Assembly (NCBI GenBank): GCA_043767985.1
Contig: JAYVKZ010000281.1
Coordinates: 1 to 14,233, forward strand
Direction of reading: 5' to 3'
DNA: 14,233 nucleotides
Origin: JAPOKJ01 sp043767985
GTDB taxonomy: Bacteria > Pseudomonadota > Gammaproteobacteria > Burkholderiales > Burkholderiaceae_E
A program made the translations under genes and the position numbers. Below the pieces are notes generated by a model. It made no database searches, was not told the DNA's origin, and was given only the letters and a program-made list of their open reading frames with translations. Of this stretch, positions 1-6,474 are shown piece by piece; position 1 is the stretch's first letter; each line of letters starts with the position of its first letter.

Positions 1-301
1 CACTACGAATGCGCAACAAACTCTCCGGCAAGTCGCTGGCCTTGAGTGTCGTGCGCACGGCGTTCATACCGCAGCCGATATCCACACCTACTGCCGCCGG
101 AATGATGGCATTGCGAGTCGGAATGACGCTGCCGACCGTGGCGCCAATACCCGCATGCACATCGGGCATGGCGGCAACATAGGGATGAACGATAGGAAGA
201 TTGGCGACATTGAGCAACTGCTGCAAGGCTTGCGCTTCAATCTCGTCGGTATAAATATGAACAGGCACGCGGGCCTGCTGCAAAATCTGTCGAATGGGCA
301 T
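1..301 (-). CDS. rtcB: RNA-splicing ligase RtcB, N-terminal part (runs off the window)
   Basis: RtcB joins RNA 2',3'-cyclic phosphate (or 3'-phosphate) ends to 5'-OH ends, using GTP and Mn2+, in the cytoplasm; it serves RNA repair and tRNA or rRNA healing. The first 100 residues are visible, reading down from the ATG at 301. The diagnostic block is AAMPDVHAGIGATVGSVIP (residues 43-61) followed by AIIPAAVGVDIGCGMNAVRT (65-84), nearly the same as my memory of E. coli RtcB. D74 and C77 in GVDIGCGMN match known metal ligands of the family. The start is set by MPIRQIL, at the usual distance from the PDVH motif; AGAGAA lies just upstream as a weak ribosome site. The gene is divergent from the epoxide hydrolase, and its leader holds a 12-bp hairpin. 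No archease or RtcR is visible; they could lie outside. The 3' end is missing only because the window ends. Confidence 0.95.
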   Translation of the reverse strand, partial: MPIRQILQQARVPVHIYTDEIEAQALQQLLNVANLPIVHPYVAAMPDVHAGIGATVGSVIPTRNAIIPAAVGVDIGCGMNAVRTTLKASDLPESLLRIRS

Positions 302-326
302 GGTATTTCTCTGGTTAGTGGTCTAC

Positions 327-355
327 TAGCTCAGAGCCATACGGGCTCCGAGCTA
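327..355 (-). promoter_or_regulatory. Strong hairpin in the rtcB 5' leader
   Basis: TAGCTCAGAGCC (327-338) and GGCTCCGAGCTA (344-355) form a 12-bp inverted repeat with one mismatch and a 5-base loop. In RNA from the minus strand the mismatch becomes a G-U pair, so the stem would be continuous in the rtcB leader. It starts 26 bases upstream of the rtcB start codon. There is no T-run on either side, so it does not look like an intrinsic terminator. Role unknown: an mRNA leader structure or a protein-binding palindrome are both possible. Confidence 0.5.
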
Positions 356-533
356 TCGGTCTATTTCAAGTCGCTTGAGATATCGATGGGCCGGCTTGGG
401 CATTCGAAGTCCTGTTTATAGGGTTAATGAGAGTGATGCAAACCAACATTCTTTCTTAGACGAAAGCGTAGCTGATTTGCAAGGATGCGGATTCTCACCG
501 AGAAGGTAGGTGCCTGTCAACAAAAATAATTTA

Positions 534-546
534 CACTGACTCAGTG
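534..546. promoter_or_regulatory. Perfect palindrome upstream of the epoxide hydrolase gene
   Basis: CACTGA-C-TCAGTG is a perfect 6-bp inverted repeat around one base, 35 bases upstream of the epoxide hydrolase ATG at 582. The surroundings are AT-rich (AATAATTT just before it), so it could lie in or next to the promoter. Its half-site ACTGA also occurs in the operator-like sites at 2609-2634 and 3327-3352, but the spacing between half-sites differs (1 base here, 7 there). It may therefore bind a different protein. Confidence 0.4.
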
Positions 547-581
547 ATTTGTTATTTAGCAAAACCGCGAGAGACCACCCA

Positions 582-1718
582 ATGAGTTCAATCCATCCTT
601 TCAAAATCGCAATCGCTGATGACTCACTCATCGATCTAAAGCGCCGTCTGCGAGCAACTCGTTGGCCCGAACGAGAACTTGTGAGTGATTGGAGCCAAGG
701 CGCTCCGCTCGCCTGGATTCAGGACATCTGCGAGTATTGGGCAGAACAGTACGATTGGCCCAAGCGACAGGCGCTACTTAATCGCTTCACCCAATTCACC
801 ACTGAAATTGATGGCCTAAGCATCCATTTCATTCATCAGCGCTCTCCCCATCCCGAGGCTAGAGCGCTCTTGATCACGCATGGCTGGCCAGGCTCCATCG
901 TAGAGTTTCAAAAGGTAATTGATCCGCTCGTGAATCCGACCGCCTATGGCGGCTTAGCAAAAAATGCCTTTCACGTGATCTGCCCCTCTCTTCCAGGCTT
1001 CGGCTTTTCGGGCAAACCTAGGGAGACTGGCTGGGGCATCGAGCGCATCGCAAAGGCATGGTCAGAATTAATGGCGTGCTTAGGGTATGCCCAGTACTTT
1101 GCTCAAGGCGGCGACTGGGGCTCGGCTGTCACTCGAGCCATCGGCGTTTTAGATAGCGCGCATTGCAAGGGTATCCACATTACCCTCGCCATGGGTTCGC
1201 GCCCCTCGACAACAAGCGATCACTCCGTAGAGGAGTTGGATGCCCTGGCGCGCGCCGCCTATTACAACGATTGGGACTCAGGCTACTCCAAACAGCAATC
1301 CACCCGCCCACAAACCTTGGGCTATGGCTTGGCCGATTCACCTTCTGGACAAGCCGCATGGATTCTCGAAAAATTTTGGGCCTGGACTGACTGTAACGGT
1401 CACCCCGAAAACGTACTGAGTCGCGACGAACTGCTCGACAATGTCATGCTGTACTGGGTGACCAATACCGCTACGTCGTCGGCGAGGATTTATTGGGAGA
1501 GTTTTGGGCGAGGCCGCAATCGCATGGCACCTGTACAAGTGCCGGTCGGTGTCGCGGTGTATCCAAAGGAGATCGTGCCACCCGTCGAGAAATGGCTGGC
1601 GACTGACTTTCCGGACGTTCGTCACTTTGTAGCGATGCCCAAGGGTGGGCACTTCGCAGCGTTCGAACAGCCCGAGCTTTACGTCGCCAACGTATGCGAG
1701 TTCTTTGGGTTGCTTTAA
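582..1718 (+). CDS. Epoxide hydrolase, microsomal type (EHN domain plus alpha/beta hydrolase)
   Basis: This enzyme likely opens epoxides to diols by trans addition of water, via an ester on an aspartate. The product is 378 aa. An N-terminal EHN-like segment (IHPFKIAIADDSLIDLKRRL, 4-23) precedes the alpha/beta hydrolase core. HGWPGS (100-105) supplies the oxyanion hole; GGDWGS (177-181 region) carries the nucleophile D178; H357 in KGGHFAAFEQPE is the catalytic base. E330 in YPKEIVPP lies 27 residues before H357, the same gap as E404 to H431 in mammalian microsomal epoxide hydrolase, so it is the likely charge-relay acid. Tyrosines in LYWVTNTATSSARIYWE (290-306) could activate the epoxide. I prefer the ATG at 582 over a TTG at 549: family proteins start near MSSIHPFKI, and GAGAG lies upstream. 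The gene ends 9 bases before the converging stop at 1728. The natural substrate is unknown; the neighbours suggest a xenobiotic or aromatic. Confidence 0.9.
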   Translation: MSSIHPFKIAIADDSLIDLKRRLRATRWPERELVSDWSQGAPLAWIQDICEYWAEQYDWPKRQALLNRFTQFTTEIDGLSIHFIHQRSPHPEARALLITHGWPGSIVEFQKVIDPLVNPTAYGGLAKNAFHVICPSLPGFGFSGKPRETGWGIERIAKAWSELMACLGYAQYFAQGGDWGSAVTRAIGVLDSAHCKGIHITLAMGSRPSTTSDHSVEELDALARAAYYNDWDSGYSKQQSTRPQTLGYGLADSPSGQAAWILEKFWAWTDCNGHPENVLSRDELLDNVMLYWVTNTATSSARIYWESFGRGRNRMAPVQVPVGVAVYPKEIVPPVEKWLATDFPDVRHFVAMPKGGHFAAFEQPELYVANVCEFFGLL

Positions 1719-1727
1719 GCGCGAAAC

Positions 1728-2603
1728 TCAGCGCACTACCCGCCACTCTGTACTGTGCTCCTGCGCATAGGCCGAGGCCTGCGCTCGGTTGTTCTGCTGC
1801 CAAGGATGAAAATCTTTACGGAAATAGCTCAGCAAGTGGCGGGGAGCCAGCCAGAAAACGCCATTCCCCGTGGGTTGCCTTTTACTTCCAGGCAAGCCGA
1901 AGAAAAAGGTCAAGGCCGACCACCATGTGGACGGCTTGAAGAGCGTCTTGTCGTGCCAAAGATTGTTCACGGTTTGACGAAGGACATCGCTCACAAACAA
2001 CATCGTCACAAACAAGAACCAACGAACTCGCCATTTGTAGGACACACTCACCGCCTGATACAAGTCGAACGCGACGGCCTTATGCTCGGTTTCTTCCATG
2101 GCATGCCACATCCAAACCTGGCGCATGGCGGGTTCCGCGCTTTCTAACATTTTTGGGCGCTCCAGTAGCACTTCAGCAAGCACGGCTGTGTAATGCTCAA
2201 AGCCCGCGGTAATTGCCAAATGATGCAAAGGATTCATGTCCGCTGCCTCTGCGAAGCGCCTCACAATGCGCGGCTCCCATTCATTCACAAACCCCAGCTT
2301 GTCGAGCTGGGCGTTGTACTGGGCATGCATGTGGCGGTGCGTTGCTTCTTGGGCGCAGAAGTCGCGAATTTGTTCTCTGAGCTGCGCATGGCGTAGCTCA
2401 TCAGGGAGTAACTTGGCACAGGCTTGCACCGAATCAATGAAGCGTTGCTCGCCCTCCGGGAAGCTCATCGACAACGCGTTGTAATAGGCCGTACGAAACG
2501 CATCACCGCCATGCCAATGGCGACCGAAGCCCTGACTCAGGTCGACATGAAGCTTGCGGATTGGTAGGGTACTTGCGGGTGAGTAGTCTGTGTTGGGTTC
2601 CAT
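1728..2603 (-). CDS. PF10118-type 'predicted metal-dependent hydrolase', possibly a diiron ferritin-like protein
   Basis: The protein has 291 aa when started at MEPNTDYSP (ATG at 2603). IRKLHVDLSQGFGRHWHGGD (15-34) is typical of the COG3687/PF10118 family, named as metal-dependent hydrolase although no reaction is firmly known to me. The metal-like residues form a four-helix pattern: E50/E52 (FPEGEQ), E86-A-T-H89, E136 (FEHYTA) and E171-T-E-H174. This E, ExxH, E, ExxH order is that of diiron carboxylate, ferritin-like proteins; that reading is my inference. A hydrophobic stretch (WFLFVTMLFVSDVL, near 195-208) may touch the membrane. In-frame ATGs at 2630 and 2654 are alternatives; the first gives MSFAQYIIV before the conserved part. 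AGGCGAG upstream of 2630 is the best ribosome site, so the start is unsettled. The gene is divergent from TetR, across the operator-like site, so it is probably TetR-controlled. Confidence 0.75.
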   Translation of the reverse strand: MEPNTDYSPASTLPIRKLHVDLSQGFGRHWHGGDAFRTAYYNALSMSFPEGEQRFIDSVQACAKLLPDELRHAQLREQIRDFCAQEATHRHMHAQYNAQLDKLGFVNEWEPRIVRRFAEAADMNPLHHLAITAGFEHYTAVLAEVLLERPKMLESAEPAMRQVWMWHAMEETEHKAVAFDLYQAVSVSYKWRVRWFLFVTMLFVSDVLRQTVNNLWHDKTLFKPSTWWSALTFFFGLPGSKRQPTGNGVFWLAPRHLLSYFRKDFHPWQQNNRAQASAYAQEHSTEWRVVR

Positions 2604-2608
2604 TACGA

Positions 2609-2634
2609 TAATATACTGAGCAAAGCTCATATTT
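2609..2634. promoter_or_regulatory. Operator-like imperfect palindrome, site 1 (TetR/hydrolase divergent gap)
   Basis: TAATATACTGAGC (2609-2621), AAA, GCTCATATTT (2625-2634). The core GAGC-AAA-GCTC is a perfect palindrome and the arms continue as AATATa.. / ..ATATT with a 2-base offset. The first 13 bases recur exactly at 3327-3339 before the catabolic operon. TATACT (2612-2617) could be a -10 box reading toward the TetR gene, and TATATT on the other strand a -10 toward the hydrolase, with TTTCAA 17 bases upstream. A repressor here would block both. Binding by the neighbouring TetR protein is inference. Confidence 0.55.
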
Positions 2635-2658
2635 GAAACTCGCCTTTTGCTCATATTT
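2625..2658. repeat. 10-bp direct repeat GCTCATATTT, 24-bp period
   Basis: GCTCATATTT occurs at 2625-2634 and again at 2649-2658, both times preceded by a short A or T run and GC. On the minus strand each copy contains an in-frame ATG for the PF10118-type gene, at 2630 and at 2654. It may be a second, weaker half-site for the regulator about two helix turns away, or a small duplication that created the extra start codons. Confidence 0.5.
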
Positions 2659-2678
2659 CCAAGGCTCGCAAAACAATC

Positions 2679-3329
2679 ATGTCGAAATCCCCCGAAGCCT
2701 CAGCCAGCCTACGTCGCCAGCCAATGCAGGATCGTGCCCAAAAGACGATTGAGACCATTTTTCAGGCCACTGCTCAGATTGTGGAGAGCGACGGCGAGAG
2801 TGCGCTCAGCACCAACAAGATCGCTGCCAAGGCAGGATTTTCGATTGGCACGCTGTACCAGTACTTCCCGAGCAAAGAGGCCATCCTTCTCGCCATGATC
2901 TCCCGCGAACGGCGCCGGGTGTTGGATCGGCTGGGCGAGGTGCTCAAAGAAGCAGAACAGAGTAAAGCATCGCCGCAAGACATTGTGAGCAATCTGATCC
3001 ATCTTCTCGTGGAGTCATTTGCAGCGGGGCACGGTGCGCGACGGGCCATGATTCGGCTGGCTTGGCAGGTCGATCATCTTGAGGGTGTCACTCAAGCCTT
3101 AAGGGAGGCGAGCGAAACTATTTCTCTTTATCTCGCGAGGCTCGCTTTAAACGAGAAGCACTTCAAGTTTCGTACCAGCCCCGCCACTCTGTTTGTGGTG
3201 ACCAGAGCAGTGATGGGTGCCATCCGTAGCGCCTCCCTTGAAAAATCGGCGCTGCTCGGCAACTCTGAGTTTGAGGAGGAGCTTGTAAAGCTTTGCCTCG
3301 CGCTGCTTACCGACCTTGATTCCGACTAA
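2679..3329 (+). CDS. TetR/AcrR family transcriptional regulator
   Basis: This 216-aa protein has the usual TetR length and layout. The N-terminal DNA-binding part runs from about residue 18 to 70, with RAQKTIETIFQATAQIVESD as helix 1 and STNKIAAKAGFSIGTLYQYF (44-63) as the helix-turn-helix, followed by the family's PSKEAIL. The C-terminal two thirds is a helical ligand and dimer domain (QDIVSNLIHLLVESFAAGHG and so on) that cannot be assigned a ligand. TetR proteins usually repress until a small molecule binds. The gene is divergent from the PF10118-type gene and lies 40 bases upstream of the catabolic operon start at 3370; both intervals carry the same 13-mer motif. Autoregulation plus control of the operon is the likely role (inference). 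The ATG at 2679 has only a weak, distant AAGG; ATG 2724 is a less likely alternative that would cut into the first helix. Confidence 0.9.
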   Translation: MSKSPEASASLRRQPMQDRAQKTIETIFQATAQIVESDGESALSTNKIAAKAGFSIGTLYQYFPSKEAILLAMISRERRRVLDRLGEVLKEAEQSKASPQDIVSNLIHLLVESFAAGHGARRAMIRLAWQVDHLEGVTQALREASETISLYLARLALNEKHFKFRTSPATLFVVTRAVMGAIRSASLEKSALLGNSEFEEELVKLCLALLTDLDSD

Positions 3330-3352
3330 TATACTGAGCCACCCTCAATATG
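3327..3352. promoter_or_regulatory. Operator-like imperfect palindrome, site 2 (before the catabolic operon)
   Basis: TAATATACTGAGC (3327-3339) is identical to site 1; it continues CACCCTCAATATG, so CTGAG and CTCA arms face each other with ATAT on both outer sides, in the same architecture as site 1 (ACTGA, 7 bases, TCA). It overlaps the TetR stop codon. TATACT (3330-3335) could be a -10 box, with TTACCG 17 bases upstream as a poor -35. The operon's ribosome site AGGAAG follows at 3360-3365. This suggests the operon has its own repressed promoter instead of depending only on readthrough from the TetR gene. Confidence 0.55.
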
Positions 3353-3369
3353 AAAAACCAGGAAGCAGC

Positions 3370-3945
3370 ATGGTTCCAGCCACGAACCCCCTAGCCAAAC
3401 CCGAGGCACTCAAACTCAGCCATATGGGGTTTTACGTCCGCGACCTCGAGCGCATGGGTCGCTTTTACCGGGAAGTGCTCGGTTTCACCGAAACAGATCG
3501 GGGCAGTCTTGGGCCCGTGCAATTGATTTTCTTAAGCCGAGATCCGACTGAGCATCATCAGTTAGTACTCGCTAGTGGCCGCCCTCAAGACTCAATTTAT
3601 AGCGTCATTAATCAGCTTTCGTTTCGGGTCCCGGACTTGCCGACACTCAAATACGTCTATGCGCGAGCCTTGGCTGAGCCTGACGTCAGCGACATGCAAC
3701 CCGCCACACACGGCAACGCCATCTCTATCTACTTCCGCGACCCTGAAGGTCATCGTATCGAGATTTTTTTGGATACTCCCTGGTACTGCGAACAGCCGCT
3801 TCGCGAACCGGTTGATATGAGCCAGTCCAACGAGGACATCTTGGCTCATTCAGAACGGCTCGCGCGGAGCCGACCAAAATTTCGAACGCAGGAACTTTGG
3901 CAGCATGACTTATCGGCCCTCATGAATCGTTCGCACGATGCCTGA
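3370..3945 (+). CDS. VOC-family protein, extradiol (catechol 2,3-) dioxygenase-like
   Basis: A 191-aa vicinal-oxygen-chelate protein. LSHMGFYVRDLERMGRFYRE (16-35) is the typical first beta-alpha-beta unit ('H..l.V.D...s..FY...LGF'), with LGF at 37-39. The second unit includes GNAISIYFRDPEGHRIEIFL (115-134). H18, H62 or H63 (PTEHHQLVL) and E131 could form the two-His-one-Glu iron site of type I extradiol dioxygenases; their spacing fits a single-domain enzyme. Such enzymes cut catechols next to the hydroxyls, but VOC proteins also include other lyases and isomerases, so the reaction is a prediction from context. Start: ATG 3370 with AGGAAG 4 bases before; an upstream non-ATG start would overlap the TetR gene and the operator. 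First gene of the operon; its end overlaps the monooxygenase start by 8 bases (3938-3945), so translation is likely coupled. Confidence 0.85.
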   Translation: MVPATNPLAKPEALKLSHMGFYVRDLERMGRFYREVLGFTETDRGSLGPVQLIFLSRDPTEHHQLVLASGRPQDSIYSVINQLSFRVPDLPTLKYVYARALAEPDVSDMQPATHGNAISIYFRDPEGHRIEIFLDTPWYCEQPLREPVDMSQSNEDILAHSERLARSRPKFRTQELWQHDLSALMNRSHDA

Positions 3946-5488
3946 TCAGTCGGAAAGTACTCAACCAGATAACAAAGTGTTCGATGTTGCCATCATCGGC
4001 TATGGCCCGGTCGGCGCTTTACTGGCCAACTTATTGGGTAAGTATGGTTTATCGGTACTGGTGATCGAGAGGGATCATCAGATCTATCCCTTACCTCGTG
4101 CGGTCCATTTCGACGGTGAGGTGATGCGCGTCTTCGAAACCGCAGACCTTCTCGGGCCGGTTGAAGACATCAGTCGACCCGGTTTGAAAGGCATGCACTT
4201 CGTTAACGCCACGGGCGACACTTTACTGATTCGTAGCCCTGGCGCTGCCAACGGGCCGCATGGTTGTGCCACGAACTACTATTTCCATCAACCCGATCTT
4301 GAGGCGGTGCTGCGTGCCGGTGTGCAACGCTTTCCAAACATCAAGGTCGCACTGGGTTGCGAAGTGACTGAGATTCAATCCCAGGCCGACAGCGTTCACC
4401 TTACCGCCGCGTTGCAAGCATCGCCCACTCAACACTGGCAGGCTCGCTACGTGGTGGGCTGCGATGGCGCGCGATCCATTGTCCGCAAGACGATGGGTAG
4501 CACCATGGAAGATCTTGGCCTTGATCAGCCCTGGCTGGTCTTTGATGCCGTGCTCAACAACGAGGCTCAAGCACTGCCGGATTACACAGTGCAACACTGC
4601 GACCCTGCTCGGCCGATGACGTATTGCAACGTCACCCAACGACGCCGACGCTGGGAGATTATGTTGATGCCCGGTGACGATTTGATCGAGCTTGTCAAGC
4701 CTGAAAGTCTTTGGAACTTGGTCAAGCGCTGGATTAAACCAGGTGAGGCCACGATCGAGCGCGCGACCATTTACACTTTTCATTCGGTGATTGCGCAAGG
4801 GTGGCGGCAGAACCGCCTCATGCTGGCCGGAGACTCTGCGCACCAAACACCACCCTTTCTTGGGCAGGGCATGTGTGCCGGCATACGAGATGCCTCCAAC
4901 TTAGCCTGGAAGCTACAGGCTGTGCTTAAGGGACGAGCTAATGAAACTCTACTGGACACCTACGAAAGCGAGCGGGTTCCGCATGTCCGGGCCTTTATAG
5001 AATTAGCGGTCAAGATTGGCGACATCATTCAGACCACCGATCTTGAAAAAGCCCGTGCACGCGATGTAAAGTTTCTCGCCGGTGCGCCCGAGGTGTTTCA
5101 TTTTCCGGCGCCCAAACTCGGCAAGGGGTTTGTTGACGCGGTGAACACGCGAAATGCGCCAAGCTCAGGACCCGTTGGGCAAATTTTTCCACAACCCAGA
5201 TTCGCCAACGGTGAGTTACTCGATAAAACCCTGGGGATGCATTTTGCGATCATCTCAACGGAAAGCCTTCTCGCGACGGTGAGCGCTTCAAGTAAAGCGG
5301 CCTGGAAACACTGGGAGGCCCAAATCGTGCGTATAGAAGGCGCGGAACTACAAGAATGGTTCAATTCTCAAGGGGTCAAGGCGGTTATTTTACGGCCCGA
5401 CCGTTACATTCTCGGGGTGGCCAATACCCTGCCCGAGTTTGAGGCGCTCAGCCAAACATTTTTAAAATTCTCTAGGAACACACTATGA
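3938..5488 (+). CDS. FAD-dependent aromatic monooxygenase, MhpA/PHBH-like
   Basis: A 516-aa class A flavin hydroxylase that would use NAD(P)H and O2 to hydroxylate a phenolic or similar ring. FAD-binding signs are in order: GYGPVG (21-26) with E44 at the end of the second strand (VIER), the DG motif in GCDGARS (174-180, D176-G177), and the GD motif in LAGDSAHQTPPFLGQGMCAG (296-315, G298-D299). HQTPPFLGQGM is the form seen in 3-(3-hydroxyphenyl)propionate hydroxylase MhpA and relatives. The C-terminal thioredoxin-like region (about 400-516) is present but diverged, so the gene looks intact. It has no ribosome site of its own and overlaps the VOC gene by 8 bases and the FAH gene by 4 (ATGA at 5485-5488). 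I do not give the symbol mhpA, because the rest of the mhp pathway is absent and the substrate is unknown. Confidence 0.88.
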   Translation: MPDQSESTQPDNKVFDVAIIGYGPVGALLANLLGKYGLSVLVIERDHQIYPLPRAVHFDGEVMRVFETADLLGPVEDISRPGLKGMHFVNATGDTLLIRSPGAANGPHGCATNYYFHQPDLEAVLRAGVQRFPNIKVALGCEVTEIQSQADSVHLTAALQASPTQHWQARYVVGCDGARSIVRKTMGSTMEDLGLDQPWLVFDAVLNNEAQALPDYTVQHCDPARPMTYCNVTQRRRRWEIMLMPGDDLIELVKPESLWNLVKRWIKPGEATIERATIYTFHSVIAQGWRQNRLMLAGDSAHQTPPFLGQGMCAGIRDASNLAWKLQAVLKGRANETLLDTYESERVPHVRAFIELAVKIGDIIQTTDLEKARARDVKFLAGAPEVFHFPAPKLGKGFVDAVNTRNAPSSGPVGQIFPQPRFANGELLDKTLGMHFAIISTESLLATVSASSKAAWKHWEAQIVRIEGAELQEWFNSQGVKAVILRPDRYILGVANTLPEFEALSQTFLKFSRNTL

Positions 5489-6333
5489 AGCTCATTAGCT
5501 TTCTCAATAAAAACACCGCAAGCTATGGCATCGTTCAAGGCGACAACGTACTCGACCTCACACCCATTCTCGGCGCACAAGCGCCCGACCTAAAATCACT
5601 GATCGCAAAAAATCTAGTAGGCGCAGCCGCAGATGCTGCAAAGAGCGCAGCCTTTGGACTCAAGCTTTCCGAGCTCACACTCTTGCCTCCCATTCCGAAC
5701 CCAGGAAAAATCTTTTGTGTTGGCCTCAACTATGCCGACCATGTTCGCGAAACGGGTCGCGCGCTCACCGAAAAAGCCGCTATCTTCACCCGTTTCCCAG
5801 ACTCACAAGTCGGTCACGGACAAGCCCTGGTGCGCCCTCCAGAATCAGTACGTTTCGACTACGAGGGCGAGATCGCCATTGTTATCGGCCAAGGCGGTCG
5901 GCGCATTAAGGAAGCTGATGCCTGGAACCATATCGCCGGTTATAGCTGCTACAACGAAGGCAGCATCCGCGATTGGCAAAACTTCACGACCCAATGGATC
6001 GCTGGTAAAAACTGGTGGCATAGTGGTTCCTTTGGTCCGTGGCTGGTCACCAGTGACGAGATCAAGCCAGATCAAAAAATGACGCTCACCACCAAGTTAA
6101 ACGATGTAGAACTACAGCGTGCCACAACCGACATGATGATTCACAGCATCCCGAGTCAAATCGCCTATATCTCCACCTTTACACCACTTGAAGCAGGCGA
6201 TGTGATTGTGACCGGCACTCCTGGCGGCGTAGGCAACAAGCGCACACCACCGCTTTACATGAAGGCGGGCGATATCGTTGAAGTTGAAGTGGATGCAGTG
6301 GGCATTTTGCGCAATACCATTCGCGACGAATAG
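5485..6333 (+). CDS. Fumarylacetoacetate hydrolase (FAH) family protein
   Basis: A 282-aa cytoplasmic enzyme of the FAH superfamily (acylpyruvate hydrolases, 2-hydroxyhepta-2,4-diene-1,7-dioate isomerases, decarboxylases), which cut or isomerise ring-cleavage products with a divalent metal. Evidence: KIFCVGLNYADHVRETGR (75-92), DYEGEIAIVIG (125-135, metal ligands E127 and E129), GYSCYNEGSIRDWQ (152-165) and VTGTPGGVGNKRTPPLYMKAGD (242-263). In the third site the usual NDVSxRD is NEGSIRD, so E158 stands where many members have the metal-binding Asp; NEGS/NDGS forms occur in some subfamilies. Start ATG 5485 has AGGA 7 bases before and overlaps the monooxygenase stop. Last gene of the three-gene overlap; it likely acts on the product of the VOC step. 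Its last codons and 3' flank have a diverged copy at about 8862-8973. Confidence 0.88.
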   Translation: MKLISFLNKNTASYGIVQGDNVLDLTPILGAQAPDLKSLIAKNLVGAAADAAKSAAFGLKLSELTLLPPIPNPGKIFCVGLNYADHVRETGRALTEKAAIFTRFPDSQVGHGQALVRPPESVRFDYEGEIAIVIGQGGRRIKEADAWNHIAGYSCYNEGSIRDWQNFTTQWIAGKNWWHSGSFGPWLVTSDEIKPDQKMTLTTKLNDVELQRATTDMMIHSIPSQIAYISTFTPLEAGDVIVTGTPGGVGNKRTPPLYMKAGDIVEVEVDAVGILRNTIRDE

Positions 6334-6405
6334 CGCTCAATCAGCTTGACAATCCAGCTAGGCGCAAACCCTCTACCATCACAGCGTGACGCCTGAAGTG
6401 TCACA
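6294..6405 (+). repeat. Copy A of a diverged direct repeat (end of FAH gene and 3' flank)
   Basis: The last codons of the FAH gene (R-N-T-I-R-D-E-stop) and about 70 bases after it align with 8862-8973, offset 2568. By hand, 18 of 21 bases match before the stop and about 55 of 76 from the stop onward, with no gap in that part. Shared blocks include TAGCGCTCAATCAG and CATCACAG. The interval 6334-6474, before the FMO gene, holds no gene that I can see. Confidence 0.7.
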
Positions 6406-6474
6406 GCCGAACAATTAGGTGGACAATCGAGGTGATACTGGTCTGATCCCTTAATTTAACCAAGCAGGTTTCTC

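Noticed and set aside
320..420. tRNA-like look: TAGCTCAG (D-arm-like) and TTCGAAG (T-loop-like)
   Set aside because: The D-arm cannot fold with a normal loop, the bases around TTCGAAG do not form a 5-bp stem, and no acceptor stem matches. TAGCTCAG is instead part of the 12-bp hairpin.
4223..4846. Minus-strand open frame of 207 codons
   Set aside because: It lies wholly opposite the flavin monooxygenase gene, which has all its FAD motifs; no ribosome site or recognisable domain.
6346..6379. Possible promoter before the FMO gene (TTGACA ... TACCAT)
   Set aside because: The spacer is 22 bases, too long for a standard promoter, and TTGACA is not kept in the diverged copy near 8914.
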